A DNA stretch of 7,355 nucleotides from Candidatus Kapaibacterium sp. (GCA_027858275.1 JAQIDA010000206.1:1-7355); one strand, 5' to 3'; numbered from the stretch's first letter, positions 1 through 6,900 are shown. Translations and numbers: made by a program. The notes: generated by a model not told the origin, from the sequence alone.

Positions 1-1314
<1,314 letters not shown>

Positions 1315-1510
1315 AATTTTTATTTTTAGATGATTGTAAGATGAGCTTTTTATAGCGTTTTTCTTCATGACTCGGTGTTATTACTAATAAACATACACTT
1401 TTGAAACTTGATTACTACTCAAATAAAAATTGGATCATATTTCTTCCTGATTAAATAATACATCTTTATTGGTATCCTCTTTTATAAGAGTTATACCGAA
1501 AAAAAAATAT

Positions 1511-1629
1511 TTCCCGGTGACTATTGCACAAGGGCCACACCTCTTACCATTCCGAACAGAGTAGTTAAGCCTTGTTGCGCCGATGGTACTGCTTCTTTCA
1601 GATGTGGGAGAGTAGGTCGTTGCCGGGTT
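1511..1629 (+). rRNA. rrf: 5S ribosomal RNA, complete
   Basis: This is the 5S RNA of the large subunit, in the normal place after 23S. The conserved core CATTCCGAACAGAGTAG (helix III and loop C) and the GCGCCGATGGTACTGC segment are intact, as is the closing 3' part GAGAGTAGGTCGTTGCCGGG. The ends pair: CCCGGT at 1513-1518 with GCCGGG at 1622-1627 form helix I. Boundaries are good to a few bases. An intrinsic terminator follows 7 nt later, so this is the functional end of the rRNA operon. Two defective 5S pieces lie downstream. Confidence 0.95.
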
Positions 1630-1636
1630 TGTTTAT

Positions 1637-1674
1637 AACGCCTTTCCGATTGTTTTCGGGAAGGCGTTTTTTTT
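1637..1674 (+). terminator. Intrinsic terminator of the rRNA operon
   Basis: The arm AACGCCTTTCCG (1637-1648) pairs with CGGGAAGGCGTT (1657-1668) in a 12-bp stem with one G-U pair and an 8-nt loop ATTGTTTT. A run of eight T residues covers 1667-1674. The stem is GC-rich and directly follows 5S. An identical 38-nt copy is found at 2222-2259. Confidence 0.95.
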
Positions 1675-1698
1675 GTTTAATACCATATTAAGAAGAAA

Positions 1699-1722
1699 TA
1701 GGACACTGATGAAAGTGTCCTA
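1699..1722. repeat. Post-terminator hairpin, copy 1
   Basis: TAGGACACT (1699-1707) and AGTGTCCTA (1714-1722) form a perfect 9-bp inverted repeat around the 6-nt loop GATGAA. It is followed by ACATCGAAGAAAA. A related hairpin with the same core (GACACT, a loop ending in GAA, AGTGTC, then ACATCGAAGAAAA) follows the second terminator copy at 2277-2308, so the duplicated unit ran past the terminator. There is no T-tract, so it does not look like a terminator. It may be an RNA-processing hairpin or a protein-binding palindrome. Confidence 0.7.
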
Positions 1723-1747
1723 CATCGAAGAAAAGATTATAAAATAT

Positions 1748-1819
1748 TTCCCGGTTACTACTGCACGAGGGTAACAGGTTTTAGCATTCCGAGCAGAATA
1801 GCAAAGACGATGCGCCGAT
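1748..1819 (+). pseudogene. Decayed 5S rRNA fragment (5' part)
   Basis: From ATATTTCCCGGT onward this stretch aligns with the first ~70 nt of the intact 5S at 1511, without length change through most of it. It has many substitutions, including in the conserved core (CATTCCGAGCAGAATAGC instead of CATTCCGAACAGAGTAGT). Similarity stops after GATGCGCCGAT (1809-1819), where the intact gene continues GGTACTGC. The 3' helix I strand is missing, so it cannot fold as 5S. It is a relic of an extra 5S copy. It shares GATGCGCCGAT with the 3' fragment at 2133, whereas the intact gene reads TTGTTGCGCCGAT, which suggests that the two fragments derive from one ancestor. Confidence 0.85.
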
Positions 1820-1885
1820 AAAAATGATAAAGATCCAACATAGAGTTATATTAGACTTTTTGTTTGCAATAAAATCAATTAAAAG

Positions 1886-1917
1886 TTTGTTAAAGAAGAA
1901 AGATATTCATAATTTTA
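1886..1917 (+). promoter_or_regulatory. Possible Bacteroidota-type promoter for the 40-aa ORF
   Basis: TTTG at 1886-1889 is followed after 20 bp by TAATTTTA at 1910-1917, one mismatch from the Bacteroidota -7 element TAnnTTTG. It would start RNA about 75 nt before the ATG at 2001. The region is very AT-rich, so a chance match is quite possible. Confidence 0.3.
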
Positions 1918-2000
1918 TAATGTTGAGTTCAATAATATTTTCTAATAGTACCTTTCCCTCATTGATATATAGAAATTGAGAATAATTAAGGACCAAGAGT

Positions 2001-2123
2001 ATGAATGATAGTGAAAAACAAAAAGTTACAATTACCATCAACAAAACAACAATATTATCAATAATAACAATAAGCATATCTTTACTCGCTATATTAATTT
2101 CTGTTATAGTAATAAGTAAGTAA
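2001..2123 (+). CDS. Putative 40-residue single-span membrane microprotein
   Basis: This small ORF lies between the two broken 5S pieces. The N-terminal half is charged and polar (Asp, Ser, Glu, Lys, Gln, Lys at residues 3-8, Lys15). From about residue 18 to 38 it is an uninterrupted hydrophobic stretch of Ile, Leu, Val, Ala with Ser and Thr, which predicts one transmembrane helix, ending Ser-Lys. A Shine-Dalgarno-like AAGGA at 1988-1992 sits 8 nt before the ATG, and a weak promoter candidate lies at 1886-1917. The stop codon is 9 nt before the 3' 5S fragment, whose terminator (2222-2259) could end its transcript. I recognise no family. ATA-rich codons and the AT-rich surroundings differ from murE and the permease, hinting at insertion or chance. 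It could also be a fortuitous ORF, since Ile-rich ORFs arise easily in AT-rich spacers. Confidence 0.45.
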   Translation: MNDSEKQKVTITINKTTILSIITISISLLAILISVIVISK

Positions 2124-2132
2124 TTGAAGCGG

Positions 2133-2213
2133 CCATTCCGAACAGAGTAGTTAAGCCGATGCGCCGATGGTACTGCTTCTTTCAGATGTGGGAGAGTAGG
2201 TCGTTGCCGGGTT
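2133..2213 (+). pseudogene. 5S rRNA fragment (3' part), near-identical to the intact gene
   Basis: Positions 2133-2157 equal 1547-1571 of the intact 5S, and 2161-2213 equal 1577-1629. The only internal difference is GAT in place of TTGTT. The first ~35 nt of 5S, including the 5' strand of helix I, are absent, so it cannot make 5S. In contrast to the decayed 5' fragment at 1748, this piece shows almost no drift, so it is either recent or kept similar by gene conversion with the functional copy. Its terminator copy follows at 2222. Confidence 0.9.
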
Positions 2214-2221
2214 CTTTTTAT

Positions 2222-2259
2222 AACGCCTTTCCGATTGTTTTCGGGAAGGCGTTTTTTTT
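2222..2259 (+). terminator. Second copy of the rRNA terminator
   Basis: All 38 nt are identical to 1637-1674: a 12-bp stem, an 8-nt loop and eight T residues. It isolates the permease gene downstream from rRNA or microprotein transcription. Confidence 0.93.
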
Positions 2260-2276
2260 CTTAATCCTCAATAAAA

Positions 2277-2308
2277 GATGTCAGACACTCAAGAAAGTGT
2301 CAGACATC
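2277..2308. repeat. Post-terminator hairpin, copy 2
   Basis: GATGTC-A-GACACT (2277-2289) pairs with AGTGTC-A-GACATC (2296-2308): two 6-bp helices separated by one A-A mismatch, with loop CAAGAA. It corresponds to the 1699-1722 hairpin, with the same core and the same ACATCGAAGAAAA after it, but a longer stem. No T-tract follows. Confidence 0.7.
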
Positions 2309-2343
2309 GAAGAAAAACCCAACAAATTCTCCTCCTAATCCCG

Positions 2344-2351
2344 TATATTTG
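2344..2351 (+). promoter_or_regulatory. -7 element of a Bacteroidota-type promoter for the permease gene
   Basis: TATATTTG fits TAnnTTTG exactly and lies 32 nt before the ATG at 2384, giving a short leader of about 25 nt. I see no TTTG at the -33 position, so strength is uncertain. Confidence 0.45.
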
Positions 2352-2383
2352 TATCAGTTAATAAAAAAGATACAGCGGAATCA

Positions 2384-3607
2384 ATGAACATTGCATTTAT
2401 CAGATTTCTGTCAAAACGATTTTCTTTATCAGGCAAGCGTAAGAGATTTTTAAATTTCTCTCGCGGGGTTGCGTATATAAGTGTGACTCTCGGCGTTATG
2501 GCATTGATTGTCTCGCTGGCCGTACTCGACGGTTTTGAAAAAATGTTGATGGATAATGCGGTTAAGTTTATTTCCCACAATACTGTGCGAAGATTTGACA
2601 GTAAACCTTTTGAAATTGATCCTCTGCTTATGAAAAGCATCAAGAGTTCAGGAGACTTCCTGAAAGCTATCCCTATAGTTGAGCGCAAAGGTTTGATCAG
2701 AGCCGGAAGATTCGTTGAGGGCATTTTGATGAGAGCTTCTGATGATGATGCCGGGTTAGAAAGCATCAAGGATAATATCATTGAGGGTAAATACGGATTC
2801 GATTCAGCAGACAGCAAGGATGTAATAATAGGCAAGCGGTTAGCAAAAAAATTAAATGTTACAGTTGATGACAGCATCATCCTTTATGCCGTTAGTGCGA
2901 AAGATGTTGGCGGAATGAACTTTCCTGAAATCAATAAATTTCGAGTAAGCGGCATATATGAAACCGGTATGGCAGAATATGATGACATCAATATTTATAT
3001 GCCTTATGGTACTGCCTTAAATTTTTTCAAATTACCGGTTGATAATTATTCGAAAATTGAAATAATCCTGAACGATCCGAGCTCAGCAGATCAATATAAA
3101 CAAGAATTACAAGAAGAACTACCGTATCAATATTATGTATACTCCGTATTCGATATACACAGCAATCTGTTTTCATGGATTGAGATCCAAAAAGCCCCGA
3201 TTCCGCTAGTTCTTGGATTGATAAGTCTGGTCGCGGTTTTGAACATCGTTACTATCTTGCTGATTACAGTTGTTGAGAAGACTTCGGCCATCGGGATTCT
3301 CCGTGCAATCGGAATGAATAATAAGGGGATTATGTCAGTGTTTGTTCTGCAGGGCTTCACAGTCGGTGCAGCAGGGACGATCAGTGGTTGTTTGCTTGGT
3401 TTTATTTTGCTTTTCCTGCAACAGACCTTTAATATTATCACTCTCAAGGGTGAAATTTACTTCCTTGATTCAGTTCCGGTTGATATGAGTATTTGGCATT
3501 TTGTTGTAGTTGGCGGCATATCGTTGTTTATGTCTCTAGGAGCGACAATAGTGCCGTCATACATTGCTGTGAAAGTCAATACTATTTCGGCAATTCGTTA
3601 TAAATAA
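2384..3607 (+). CDS. LolC/LolE-family ABC transporter permease
   Basis: This is an inner-membrane permease of the MacB/FtsX superfamily, LolC/LolE branch. In proteobacteria such proteins, with the ATPase LolD, extract lipoproteins from the inner membrane for transfer to LolA and the outer membrane. The 407-residue length is normal for LolC/E. A short basic N-terminus leads to TM1 (about 28-50). A large periplasmic domain (about 51-270) follows, then TM2 (273-297), the cytoplasmic coupling segment EKTSAIGILRAIGM (298-311), TM3 (about 314-346) and TM4 (about 370-393), ending in the typical PSYIAVKVNTISAIRYK tail. The FtsX domain covers about 275-400. The ATG at 2384 is the first in frame and gives the expected N-terminus; no Shine-Dalgarno sequence is evident. 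No LolD-type ATPase is adjacent, so the partner must be encoded elsewhere. The C and E paralogues cannot be told apart here, and other lipoprotein or drug export roles remain possible. Confidence 0.92.
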   Translation: MNIAFIRFLSKRFSLSGKRKRFLNFSRGVAYISVTLGVMALIVSLAVLDGFEKMLMDNAVKFISHNTVRRFDSKPFEIDPLLMKSIKSSGDFLKAIPIVERKGLIRAGRFVEGILMRASDDDAGLESIKDNIIEGKYGFDSADSKDVIIGKRLAKKLNVTVDDSIILYAVSAKDVGGMNFPEINKFRVSGIYETGMAEYDDINIYMPYGTALNFFKLPVDNYSKIEIILNDPSSADQYKQELQEELPYQYYVYSVFDIHSNLFSWIEIQKAPIPLVLGLISLVAVLNIVTILLITVVEKTSAIGILRAIGMNNKGIMSVFVLQGFTVGAAGTISGCLLGFILLFLQQTFNIITLKGEIYFLDSVPVDMSIWHFVVVGGISLFMSLGATIVPSYIAVKVNTISAIRYK

Positions 3608-3691
3608 AATCTCAGTAATTAAAATATGGATTCTGTTCATGTTATTGAGGACAGACAGCGTTTAGCGGACTTTCTTAATGAAGATTAGAAT

Positions 3692-3699
3692 TAAATTTG
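3692..3699 (+). promoter_or_regulatory. Possible -7 promoter element for murE
   Basis: TAAATTTG matches TAnnTTTG exactly, 49 nt before the murE ATG, in the 141-nt gap after the permease gene. No clear -33 TTTG is present at the right distance. murE could instead be read through from the permease gene, as no terminator is visible between them. Confidence 0.35.
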
Positions 3700-3748
3700 T
3701 TTTGTACCTCATTTTTATATTATCTTACATTAAAAAAATTGAGTATAT

Positions 3749-5230
3749 ATGAAATTATCAGAACTTCTCGAAGCATATCCTTACAGCGAAAAATTCCGGT
3801 ATTCAGATATAGAAATTAAAGATATATGCTATGATTCGCGGAAATGCAAACCGGGATCAATGTTTATTGCTGTCCGGGGAGCGGTTACTGACGGTCATAA
3901 TTATATTCAGTCTGCTGTTGACAAAGGGTCGAGAGCAGTATTAGTTGAGGAATACCCGGCTAATATAGAAGATTTTTCAGATATAGTCTTTATTAAAACT
4001 GACAACTGCCGACTTGCATTGGCTGACCTCTCGCACAAATTTTACAACTATCCTTCTCGTGATGTTAAGATGATCGCTGTTACCGGGACTAATGGTAAAA
4101 CCACGATTACATATATTCTTAAATCATTATTGGAAGACGCCGGGATAAAAACCGGAATTATCGGTACAACCGGGATCTTTGCGGGAGACGAGAAAATCCC
4201 TGCGACTCATACAACTCCGGAATCATTAGAATTGTGTCAGCATCTTGTATTAATTAGAGAAAAGAAAGTTGAAGCAATTGTTATGGAAGTTTCTTCCCAT
4301 GCCTTGCACCAACACAGAGTTCGAGGAGTAGAGTTCAACGCCGGAGTTTTTACAAATTTGACTCATGAACATCTTGATTATCATAAAACTTTAGATGAAT
4401 ATGCAGCCGCTAAAAAGATTTTATTCGATATGTTGCCGGAGGACTCAGTAGCCGTTGTTAATTCTGATGCAGAATATGCAGAATATATGTTGAAGGATTG
4501 CAAATCTGCGAAACAGATCAGAGTCGGGAGATCGGAGAAATCAGATATATGTATACGAGATGAGAAACTCAACATAAATTCCTCTGAATTTTCACTTAGC
4601 GAGAATGGATATATATCTGACTATTCAACAAAACTTATCGGCAGATTCAATATTGATAATGCCTCGCAGAGTTTAGCTCTTTGCGCATTTGTGACAGGTC
4701 GTGATATTGAGGACTTGAAAGATTCGACAGCCAAAGCTAAAGGCGCGCCCGGCAGAATGCAGAGAACAAATTTGAAAAACGGTTCGATCGGAATTGTTGA
4801 TTATGCGCATACACCTGATGCTTTGGAAAAAGCTTTGACGGCATGTCGTGATATACTTGAAACGTCAGGTCACGCAGATTCGAATTTATATTGCGTGTTC
4901 GGTTGCGGCGGAGATCGCGACACTGCCAAGCGTCCGATAATGGGGGAGCTGTCAGGCAGAATAGCAGACTTTTCATTAATAACAGACGACAATCCTCGCA
5001 CTGAAGATCCCGGCAGAATAATTGAACAAATTTATAACGGAGTCGGTCGAAAAGAAAAAAGCAAAATTGTTATGATCTCTGACCGTCGTGAAGCTATAGG
5101 CTCTGCCGTAAAATTGGCCGGAGAGAATGATATAATTCTCATCGCCGGGAAAGGGCATGAAGATTATCAAATAATCGGAACTGAAAAAACTCATTTTGAT
5201 GATCGTGAAGAACTCGAGAAGTTTAGTTGA
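3749..5230 (+). CDS. murE: UDP-MurNAc-L-Ala-D-Glu:meso-DAP ligase
   Basis: This cytoplasmic Mur ligase uses ATP to add the third stem-peptide residue to UDP-MurNAc-L-Ala-D-Glu in peptidoglycan synthesis. The 493-residue length is typical. The N-terminal UDP-substrate domain covers about 1-105, with CYDSRKCKPGSMFIA at 27-41. The central ATPase domain has the P-loop VTGTNGKTT at 111-119, THTTPES at 153-159, and MEVSSHAL at 179-186. The likely carbamylated lysine is K222 in YAAAKKILF. The C-terminal domain starts near 335 with GRMQR, followed by VDYAHTPDALE (350-360) and GCGGDRDTAKRP (385-396). DNPR at 414-417 is the known signature for meso-diaminopimelate rather than lysine, and GKGHEDYQ at 467-474 completes the family pattern. 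All key residues are present, so it should be active. In most genomes murE sits in the dcw cluster beside ftsI, mraY and murD; here none of these is adjacent. The start is ATG at 3749, with no strong Shine-Dalgarno sequence. Confidence 0.98.
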   Translation: MKLSELLEAYPYSEKFRYSDIEIKDICYDSRKCKPGSMFIAVRGAVTDGHNYIQSAVDKGSRAVLVEEYPANIEDFSDIVFIKTDNCRLALADLSHKFYNYPSRDVKMIAVTGTNGKTTITYILKSLLEDAGIKTGIIGTTGIFAGDEKIPATHTTPESLELCQHLVLIREKKVEAIVMEVSSHALHQHRVRGVEFNAGVFTNLTHEHLDYHKTLDEYAAAKKILFDMLPEDSVAVVNSDAEYAEYMLKDCKSAKQIRVGRSEKSDICIRDEKLNINSSEFSLSENGYISDYSTKLIGRFNIDNASQSLALCAFVTGRDIEDLKDSTAKAKGAPGRMQRTNLKNGSIGIVDYAHTPDALEKALTACRDILETSGHADSNLYCVFGCGGDRDTAKRPIMGELSGRIADFSLITDDNPRTEDPGRIIEQIYNGVGRKEKSKIVMISDRREAIGSAVKLAGENDIILIAGKGHEDYQIIGTEKTHFDDREELEKFS

Positions 5231-5253
5231 AATAAGCGGATAGATACACATAA

Positions 5254-5286
5254 AAAGAATCCGCATTATTAGTGATAATAATGCGG
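5254..5286 (-). terminator. Intrinsic terminator of the minus-strand small-peptide unit
   Basis: CCGCATTATTA (5261-5271) and TAATAATGCGG (5276-5286) form a perfect 11-bp stem around the 4-nt loop GTGA. Read on the - strand it is followed by ATTCTTTTTA, a U-rich tract, so it is oriented to stop transcripts coming from 5718 toward 5313. It lies 31 nt beyond the murE stop and may also protect or end the murE mRNA 3' end, but no T-tract follows on the + side. GCGGAT just after murE (around 5236) could pair with ATCCGC overlapping the left arm, an alternative weaker fold. Confidence 0.75.
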
Positions 5287-5293
5287 AACTGAC

Positions 5294-5480
5294 TGCCGGA
5301 ATTACACAGGTGCTAACTGTTGTTTTTAGGTGGTATTATTGCGGGGTACGACAGAAGATCGCTAAAACTGTCGTGCTTCGCAATTCTTTTGGTGGACTTC
5401 ATATTTCCCTCCGTTTGATTAGTTATAAAAATTAGTATGTTATTTACAAACAATCCCTGTGATTAGATGTAATTCCGGCA
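5294..5480. repeat. Perfect 13-bp inverted repeat enclosing the 29-aa ORF
   Basis: TGCCGGAATTACA at 5294-5306 is the exact reverse complement of TGTAATTCCGGCA at 5468-5480. The arms lie 161 nt apart, just outside the small ORF at 5313-5402. The right arm also takes part in a local hairpin, CCGGC-AACT-GCCGG (about 5475-5488), so in RNA the two folds would exclude each other. No matching target-site duplication is visible beside the arms, so this is not a clear miniature transposon. Confidence 0.7.
5313..5402 (-). CDS. Putative 29-residue peptide, second gene of the minus-strand unit
   Basis: The 29-codon ORF starts with ATG at 5402, preceded by the strong Shine-Dalgarno sequence CGGAGGG about 4-5 nt upstream. 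That is better than for any large gene in the window. The product is basic at the start (MKSTKRIAKH), then has DSFSDLLSYP, and ends in a proline- and asparagine-containing tail, PAIIPPKNNS. It has no membrane segment, signal peptide or cysteines. It lies 166 nt downstream of the 49-aa ORF on the same strand, between the arms of a 13-bp inverted repeat, and its stop is 26 nt from the terminator hairpin. A possible separate promoter (TTTG, 19 bp, TATAAC on the - strand) lies between the two ORFs. I recognise no family. Candidate roles are signalling peptide, modified-peptide precursor or regulatory leader peptide; none is shown by the sequence. Confidence 0.5.
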   Translation of the reverse strand: MKSTKRIAKHDSFSDLLSYPAIIPPKNNS

Positions 5481-5568
5481 ACTGCCGGCAAACATGAATT
5501 ATTTGACGACAGCAGATCAGAGATTTGTATTTTTCAAATAACTTAAATTGCTAAATACTTGTGAATGA

Positions 5569-5718
5569 TTATCGACTGAAAGCCGCTAACCATTCCCGAA
5601 CGAAACCTGTGCTTTGCTGATACGGTATAGTTGGTTCGTAAGCGATAGTATAAATAACGGATACAGTGAGCAGTATAATTCCTGCTGCCATTGCGAATTT
5701 CATTTTCATGGTTTTCAT
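5569..5718 (-). CDS. Putative 49-residue membrane or secreted peptide
   Basis: This 49-codon ORF on the - strand starts at the ATG 5716-5718, 4 nt after the near-ideal Shine-Dalgarno sequence GGAGGAGG (5723-5730). Two further in-frame ATGs (codons 4 and 6) lie too far from it to be preferred. The N-terminus is basic (MKTMKMKF), followed by a hydrophobic segment at about residues 8-26 (FAMAAGIILLTVSVIYTIA). A polar tail comes next, with YEPTIPYQQSTGF and REWLAAFSR at the end. This is either a signal-anchored single-span protein or a cleavable signal peptide with a ~23-residue exported product. A sigma70-like promoter lies at 5806-5834 and a terminator after the next ORF. I know no family for it. 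Possible roles such as exported signal peptide, small membrane regulator or hydrophobic toxin are inference. Confidence 0.6.
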   Translation of the reverse strand: MKTMKMKFAMAAGIILLTVSVIYTIAYEPTIPYQQSTGFVREWLAAFSR

Positions 5719-5753
5719 GGTTCCTCCTCCGAGATATGTGCTCTTGAAATATT

Positions 5754-5775
5754 AGACAGAAGCCTTAACCTGTCT
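5754..5775 (-). other. Hairpin in the leader of the 49-aa gene
   Basis: AGACAG (5754-5759) and CTGTCT (5770-5775) form a 6-bp stem with a 10-nt loop, read in the leader RNA about 24 nt before the Shine-Dalgarno sequence. It could modulate RNA stability or translation; the short stem could be chance. Confidence 0.35.
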
Positions 5776-5805
5776 GTATTCTACAGTTCATAAATCATGC
5801 CGGGT

Positions 5806-5834
5806 ATAATAAAGACATTTTTAACAGATGTTAA
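5806..5834 (-). promoter_or_regulatory. Sigma70-like promoter of the minus-strand unit, with palindrome
   Basis: On the - strand TTAACA (5829-5834) and TATTAT (5806-5811) are separated by exactly 17 bp, 10 of 12 bases matching the TTGACA/TATAAT pattern. The -35 part overlaps the palindrome TTAACA-GA-TGTTAA (5821-5834), which could be a repressor or activator site. The predicted start lies about 80 nt before the ATG at 5718. This differs from the Bacteroidota -33/-7 pattern at tRNA-Tyr. Between it and the lipoprotein gene stop (5835-6054) I find no supported gene and no strong terminator. Confidence 0.4.
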
Positions 5835-6054
5835 GTGCTTTAAATGCAAGCATTAACAGACACACAGGTTTGAAAGATCCTGATGATAACAGAGGTCGAA
5901 GAGTGTCAGGAAAGTTGACAGTAATTTGAAATAAACTGTGTAGTGTGGAATTCTCTTAACAAGTTTGATCATATCAGAAGAATATCAAAGGCGAGAGTTG
6001 CCTAAGACATTGTTTGATTTTAGATTCAAATATTAGATCAAGAATTATGATATA

Positions 6055-6675
6055 TTAAAACTGAATAGTCGCCAGAATCGAATCAAATATTTCTTGAATT
6101 TCCTTTTGCGACGGTTGTGATTTGCCTGTTAGATTCATAGGCATCAGAGTAAATTCGTAATATCTGTTCATGGAAGATATAAAAACAGCCGAATTGCCTG
6201 AGGAAGCACCGCCGGATGAAGTGAATTGATAGTTGCCGAATTTAAGATTGCCGGCAAATAGCGAGCGAAATTTGCCTTTCTGTTTAACAGATCCGGCTGT
6301 CTTGGATTGTTTTTGATTGAGGAAATGCCGAGAAAGACCGAGCAGACCTTCTGTTTCAACAATATTATCAATTTTAGAATTGTTGTCCGCTGTAGAGAAT
6401 ACAGCAGTCAGAGTATAGTCGGGGTTGACAACAACAGCGAAGATATTTTCGGACATATCTTTTTCAACGTCTACGAAGAACCAGCCTTCGGGAAAGAAAT
6501 CAATCATATCTCCTTTAGCCGAGCGAACTAATTTGTCAGACATCTTAATTGTCGGCTTTGGACTAAGTTTTATTTCTTGGACAGTATAATCATCCTCAAT
6601 TTTCACAACTAAGCATGAATTGAAAGAAAGCAAAACCGTAATTATAAGCGAAAAAAGTATACTTTTCAGTTTCAT
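6055..6675 (-). CDS. Predicted lipoprotein, possibly PsbP/DUF1795-like
   Basis: This 206-residue protein is predicted to be anchored in the envelope. The start at 6675 is chosen over the upstream ATG at 6744. It places MKLK, a hydrophobic core (ILFSLIITVLLSF) and a cysteine at residue 21 (FNSC) at the N-terminus, a lipoprotein signal peptide. The -3 and -2 residues F-N are unusual for a lipobox, though Bacteroidota lipoboxes are relaxed. The mature part begins with an acidic patch (EDD at 27-29). A core with DFFPEGWFFVDV (59-70) and a closing NRYYEFTLMP (170-179) plus IFDSILATIQF (196-206) resembles the layout of PsbP/DUF1795 proteins, which pair a YPxGW-type motif with a final F-x-x-I-L-x-S-I-x-F strand. 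That link is pattern-based only. It is transcribed away from the tRNA cluster and appears to be a single gene. Function is unknown. Confidence 0.8.
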   Translation of the reverse strand: MKLKSILFSLIITVLLSFNSCLVVKIEDDYTVQEIKLSPKPTIKMSDKLVRSAKGDMIDFFPEGWFFVDVEKDMSENIFAVVVNPDYTLTAVFSTADNNSKIDNIVETEGLLGLSRHFLNQKQSKTAGSVKQKGKFRSLFAGNLKFGNYQFTSSGGASSGNSAVFISSMNRYYEFTLMPMNLTGKSQPSQKEIQEIFDSILATIQF

Positions 6676-6741
6676 ATAAACTCTGTGATAATGATTGATA
6701 AGACATCCTTTGTCGAATAATAGATATAAACAAATAAGCCT

Positions 6742-6749
6742 CAAAAATA
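6742..6749 (-). promoter_or_regulatory. Possible -7 element for the lipoprotein gene
   Basis: On the - strand this reads TATTTTTG, an exact TAnnTTTG match, 66 nt before the chosen ATG at 6675. No TTTG is seen at -33. Its position downstream of, or overlapping, the ATG at 6744 supports the shorter start. Confidence 0.35.
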
Positions 6750-6900
6750 TTGTTCACACAAGTACGTTATATCAGACACTCAGAGCAGTTCAGAGCTGCA
6801 CGCAAAGCCGGTGCTGCCAAGTACGCAAAACAAGCAAAATTGAACCAAAATAATTTTGCTGAGCATTGAAAAAATGTTTTTTTTATCCGGTTTTTTCTCG

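Noticed and set aside
1630..2310. CRISPR array suggested by repeated sequence blocks
   Set aside because: The repeats are 5S rRNA and terminator copies of unequal length, with no regular repeat-spacer spacing.
2335..2880. 181-codon ORF on the minus strand
   Set aside because: It is antisense to the permease gene, which has clear family motifs in its own frame.
3626..3688. 20-codon ORF between the permease gene and murE
   Set aside because: Too short to judge, no ribosome site, and its end overlaps the murE promoter region.
5294..5480. Miniature transposon bounded by the 13-bp inverted repeats
   Set aside because: No convincing target-site duplication flanks the arms and only one copy is visible; kept as an alternative, not annotated as a mobile element.
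5853..5972. 39-codon ORF on the minus strand upstream of the small-peptide promoter
   Set aside because: It has no ribosome site and no promoter, with only moderate hydrophobicity; it is indistinguishable from a chance ORF.
6750..6869. Basic 39-codon frame starting with TTG, product rich in Ala, Lys, Arg and Gln (EQFRAARKAGAAKYAKQAKL)
   Set aside because: The composition looks protein-like and could be a gene remnant, but there is no ATG and no ribosome site, and it overlaps the presumed promoter of the lipoprotein gene.
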